This document shows, piece after piece, positions 61,812 to 64,000 of a stretch of DNA of 64,000 nucleotides. The translations under genes were made by a program, and so were the position numbers. The notes under the pieces are model-generated. The model had not been told where the DNA came from, did not search any database, and saw nothing but the letters and a program-made list of their open reading frames with translations. Each line of letters opens with the position of its first letter. Within the stretch, counting starts at the first letter, position 1. This stretch comes from Acidimicrobiia bacterium (GTDB lineage Bacteria > Acidobacteriota > Terriglobia > Bryobacterales > Bryobacteraceae): assembly GCA_016871315.1 (NCBI GenBank), contig VFZE01000020.1:1-64000 (forward strand), in the 5' to 3' direction.

Positions 61812-62462
61812 GTGGCCACTGATCTCATTGAAGTTGATTTCGACAAGCCTGCTCCCGATGCCTTGGCCCGCGCCGGCGCTGTCATCCGCTCCGGGGGGGT
61901 CGTCGCCATCCCCACCGATGCCCTTTACGTTCTCGTTGCTGACCCTTTTAACCTCCACGCCGTCGGCAAGGTTTTTCAGGCCAAGGGCCGCGAAATCCAC
62001 CGCTCCCTGCCTTTGCTGGTCAGTGATCTGTTCATGGCTGAAGATCTCGCCGCCGAGCTCACCGCCCGTTTCTACCTGCTTGCCCGGCGCTTCTGGCCCG
62101 GTCCTTTGACCCTCATTGTCCCCGCTTCCGCCAAGGTCCCCTTAAAAGTCACCGGGAACACCGGCCGCCTCGCCATGCGTCAGCCCAGATCCGGGGTCGC
62201 CAGCGGGATGCTGGATTGGCTCGGACAGCCCTTGATCGCCACCAGCGCGAACATCAGTGGCATGCCCACCTGCGCCAGCGGTATCGAAGTTTTCGGTACC
62301 ATGGACGGCCGCATCGACCTCGTGCTTGACGGGGGCGGCTGCCCGGGGCTTGGTGCAACCACCGTCGATATCACCGAACTCATCTGGCGTGTCATCAAGT
62401 ACGGTGTCATCGAGGAAAAGCAGATCGCCGAATGCCTCTCTGGTCCTAAGAATTCGGATTAG
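61812..62462 (+). CDS. L-threonylcarbamoyladenylate synthase (TsaC/YrdC/YciO family)
   Basis: 216 residues from a GTG two bases after the mutM stop. The family substrate motif PTDTVYGL is replaced by PTDALYVL, and K-G-R (KGREIHRSLPL) and SANISG are retained, as are FWPGPLTLIVPA and ATTVDIT. It should make threonylcarbamoyl-AMP for t6A37 in tRNA. The altered first motif and the absence of the C-terminal Sua5 domain make YciO-like function possible. Coupled to mutM. Confidence 0.84.
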   Translation: MATDLIEVDFDKPAPDALARAGAVIRSGGVVAIPTDALYVLVADPFNLHAVGKVFQAKGREIHRSLPLLVSDLFMAEDLAAELTARFYLLARRFWPGPLTLIVPASAKVPLKVTGNTGRLAMRQPRSGVASGMLDWLGQPLIATSANISGMPTCASGIEVFGTMDGRIDLVLDGGGCPGLGATTVDITELIWRVIKYGVIEEKQIAECLSGPKNSD

Positions 62463-62491
62463 TTTTCAAAAAAATATTTGATTTTTATCCT
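62463..62491 (+). promoter_or_regulatory. Candidate promoter of the YmdB-like gene
   Basis: TTTTCA (62463-62468) and TATCCT (62486-62491) are spaced by 17 bases in an A/T-rich spacer that contrasts with the GC-rich surroundings. The -10 ends only five bases before the ATG at 62497 and no Shine-Dalgarno sequence is seen, so the transcript would be leaderless. Confidence 0.4.
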
Positions 62492-62496
62492 GCTCT

Positions 62497-63297
62497 ATGA
62501 ATATTCTTTTCATTGGCGACATTTTTGCTTCCCCTGGTCGGGATATCGTGGCTTATCAATTCTCCAAAATCGTTGCCCGAGAACGCATCGACCTGGCCAT
62601 CGCCAACGTCGAGAACTCCGCCGGCGGCTTCGGCGTCACTCCCCCGCTCGCCGATGAGATGTTCGGTCTCGGCATCGACGTCCTCACCAGTGGAAATCAC
62701 ATTTGGGATCGCAAGGAGATCTTCCCCTATCTCGACAAGCAACCCCGCCTCTTACGCCCTGCCAACTATCCCCAAGGTTGCCCCGGCCGAGGGCTCGCCG
62801 TCGTCCAGTCCCGCTCCGGCCAACCCTGCGCCGTCTTCAATCTTCAGGGCCGAACCTACATGCCTTCCACCGATTGTCCGTTTCAAACCGCGGACCGGCT
62901 CCTGGATGGCCTGGACCCCTCCATTCGGATCAAGTTCGTCGATTTTCACGCGGAAGTCACCAGTGAAAAAATGGCTATGGGATGGCACCTCGATGGCCGC
63001 GTCTCCGCCGTCATCGGCACCCACACCCACGTCCCCACCGCTGACTCCCGCATTCTCCCGGAAGGCACTGCCTACCAGACAGACTCCGGCATGACTGGGC
63101 CCTACGATTCCGTGATCGGTGTTCAAAAGGAGCCCATTCTGGACAAGTTCAAAACGGCTTTGCCTGTTCGCATGGAAGCCGCACGCGGCCTCGTCGAACT
63201 TCATGGCGTCGTCGTCACGGTGGACGAGAATACGGGAAAGGCCTTGTCGATTCAACGCATCAGGGCCAATTATGAGGGCTACTCTCTGGCAGATTAA
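62497..63297 (+). CDS. YmdB-family metallophosphoesterase
   Basis: 266 residues. FIGDIFASPGRDIV, ANVENSAGGFGVTPP, TSGNHIWDRKE and VIGTHTHVPTADSRILP carry the metal-binding D, E, N and H residues of the YmdB/DUF2 phosphodiesterase family. Members hydrolyse 2',3'- and 3',5'-cyclic nucleotides. Cytosolic. In B. subtilis YmdB is linked to rny, but no rny is adjacent here. Starts without a ribosome site. Confidence 0.92.
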   Translation: MNILFIGDIFASPGRDIVAYQFSKIVARERIDLAIANVENSAGGFGVTPPLADEMFGLGIDVLTSGNHIWDRKEIFPYLDKQPRLLRPANYPQGCPGRGLAVVQSRSGQPCAVFNLQGRTYMPSTDCPFQTADRLLDGLDPSIRIKFVDFHAEVTSEKMAMGWHLDGRVSAVIGTHTHVPTADSRILPEGTAYQTDSGMTGPYDSVIGVQKEPILDKFKTALPVRMEAARGLVELHGVVVTVDENTGKALSIQRIRANYEGYSLAD

Positions 63298-63447
63298 CTG
63301 GCTCAACTTTTCCGCCGATGTTGCCGATGGTAGTCCATTGGTATAGATGGATAGTGTCAGGCTGTCTAGTTCTTAGTTAACATCTTTAAAATGAGTCGGT
63401 TGCGGGCAGTTTCTCCAGCCCTCTGCCACCTTTTAACGTCTTTATCC

Positions 63448-64000
63448 ATGAAACTGTCCATGAAGTTGGAGCTGAAATCCCGAATTTGGATGTGGGCCAG
63501 TGTCTCCTTGGCTACCGCTTCGCTGGGTCTGGGGCTGTCTCTGATCAACTCCATCACGCGTAGCCAGCGCGAATCCGAGCTTTGGGCCGGCCGGATCAAG
63601 CGGATTCAGTCCGCTAGCTCGACTTGGGCAGAACTTCATGATAATACGGAACATAGGGATGCTTCTGACTTACAGAAAGGCTTTCTTGACTACACCCGGT
63701 TGGCCGCATCCGTTCAGGCCGACTGGCCAGAAGACAGCAACCTCAAAAACTTTCTGCAGCGCAGCAAGGACCTTTTGCAGTGGAAGCTCGGCGAAGGCCG
63801 GAAAGCAGAATCCTCTCAATCGGTCGAGGAACGCGCCCTGCTGATGCAGGAGTGGCGATCCAGGCTGGCTCAAAGCAACGCCTCCTTTGCACTTGCCCTG
63901 TCCGGGCCGCTGGAAAAATGGCGTGACTCCGGGCTGCTTGCCGTCTTGGGCTGCCTTTCTGCCCTCATGCTCATCTTCCTTCAAAGAACTTACCGCCGCG
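63448..64000 (+). CDS. Sensor-like membrane protein, 3' truncated by window edge
   Basis: The frame from ATG 63448 is open to the window end (184 residues seen). Layout: a first transmembrane helix (RIWMWASVSLATASLGLGLSL), a periplasmic helical domain of about 125 residues (SQRESELWAGRIKRIQSAS, EERALLMQEWRSRL), and a second transmembrane helix (LLAVLGCLSALMLIFL) just before the edge. This is the N-terminal plan of sensor histidine kinases and chemoreceptors; the output domain lies outside. The 150-base spacer before it has no convincing promoter. Confidence 0.7.
   Translation, partial: MKLSMKLELKSRIWMWASVSLATASLGLGLSLINSITRSQRESELWAGRIKRIQSASSTWAELHDNTEHRDASDLQKGFLDYTRLAASVQADWPEDSNLKNFLQRSKDLLQWKLGEGRKAESSQSVEERALLMQEWRSRLAQSNASFALALSGPLEKWRDSGLLAVLGCLSALMLIFLQRTYRR

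Noticed and set aside
1-64000. CRISPR array, prophage, insertion sequence or integron
   Set aside because: No spaced direct repeats, transposase, integrase or phage structural genes were seen in any frame; the tRNA-His gene is not followed by an integrase or by a duplicate of its 3' end.

Overview
The window looks like chromosomal DNA from a GC-rich Gram-negative bacterium of the phylum Acidobacteriota, most likely the Bryobacterales/Solibacter side. This placement is inference from gene content, not from a marker-gene search. Supporting features are a long Oar-type TonB-dependent receptor with an N-terminal carboxypeptidase-like domain, Planctomycete/Acidobacteria-style sulfatases, a membrane-bound dehydrogenase with HEAT repeats and cytochrome c, an FHA-GAF-PP2C phosphatase, and a protein kinase fused to an AAA ATPase. 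I see no phage, insertion sequence, CRISPR array or rRNA. No stretch longer than 300 bases lacks a gene or gene remnant.

Left part (1-9781): organic-acid metabolism. The end of a lutABC lactate operon faces a minus-strand operon. That operon encodes an oxalate-CoA-ligase-like enzyme, a ketopantoate-reductase-family protein and an OxlT-like transporter, joined by ATGA overlaps. An ECF sigma factor and its membrane anti-sigma factor lie directly upstream in the same direction. A divergent LysR regulator overlaps a D-2-hydroxyacid dehydrogenase. Together the set reads as oxalate uptake, activation to oxalyl-CoA and reduction to glyoxylate, possibly on to glycolate.

9818-24349: envelope and scavenging genes. 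These are a pair of histidine-rich membrane proteins, the Oar-like receptor with a good sigma-70 promoter, a Tat-exported beta-propeller, a sulfatase with an unusual active-site motif, asparagine synthetase, an S9 peptidase, two gene remnants (YihY-like and Omp85-like) joined at one breakpoint, and a canonical sulfatase. 24346-33265: a large dehydrogenase/HEAT/cytochrome c protein, a signalling phosphatase, a glycosyltransferase beside a decayed one, and a UbiD-like decarboxylase with a GltS-like carrier.

33298-41020: housekeeping core. It holds tRNA-His, acylphosphatase (probably with a CTG start), apt, and the conserved order ispE-prs-rplY-pth-rpsF-rpsR-rplI, followed by an SDR and a HEAT/SEC-C protein. 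41022-49443: an exported enolase-superfamily and RraA-like pair, a GNAT, a B12/radical SAM protein, and a 1237-residue kinase whose catalytic lysine appears moved to the glycine-rich loop as in WNK kinases.

49447-64000: priA, a truncated metallo-beta-lactamase-fold gene, and the operon scpA-scpB-rluB-CoA-binding protein. Then comes a five-gene minus-strand run: cysteine desulfurase, mnmA, a LpxL-like acyltransferase, a helical-repeat protein and a DUF3592-like protein. Divergent from it lie a SAM hydrolase, mutM, a TsaC-like gene and a YmdB-like phosphodiesterase. The window ends inside a two-transmembrane sensor-like gene.
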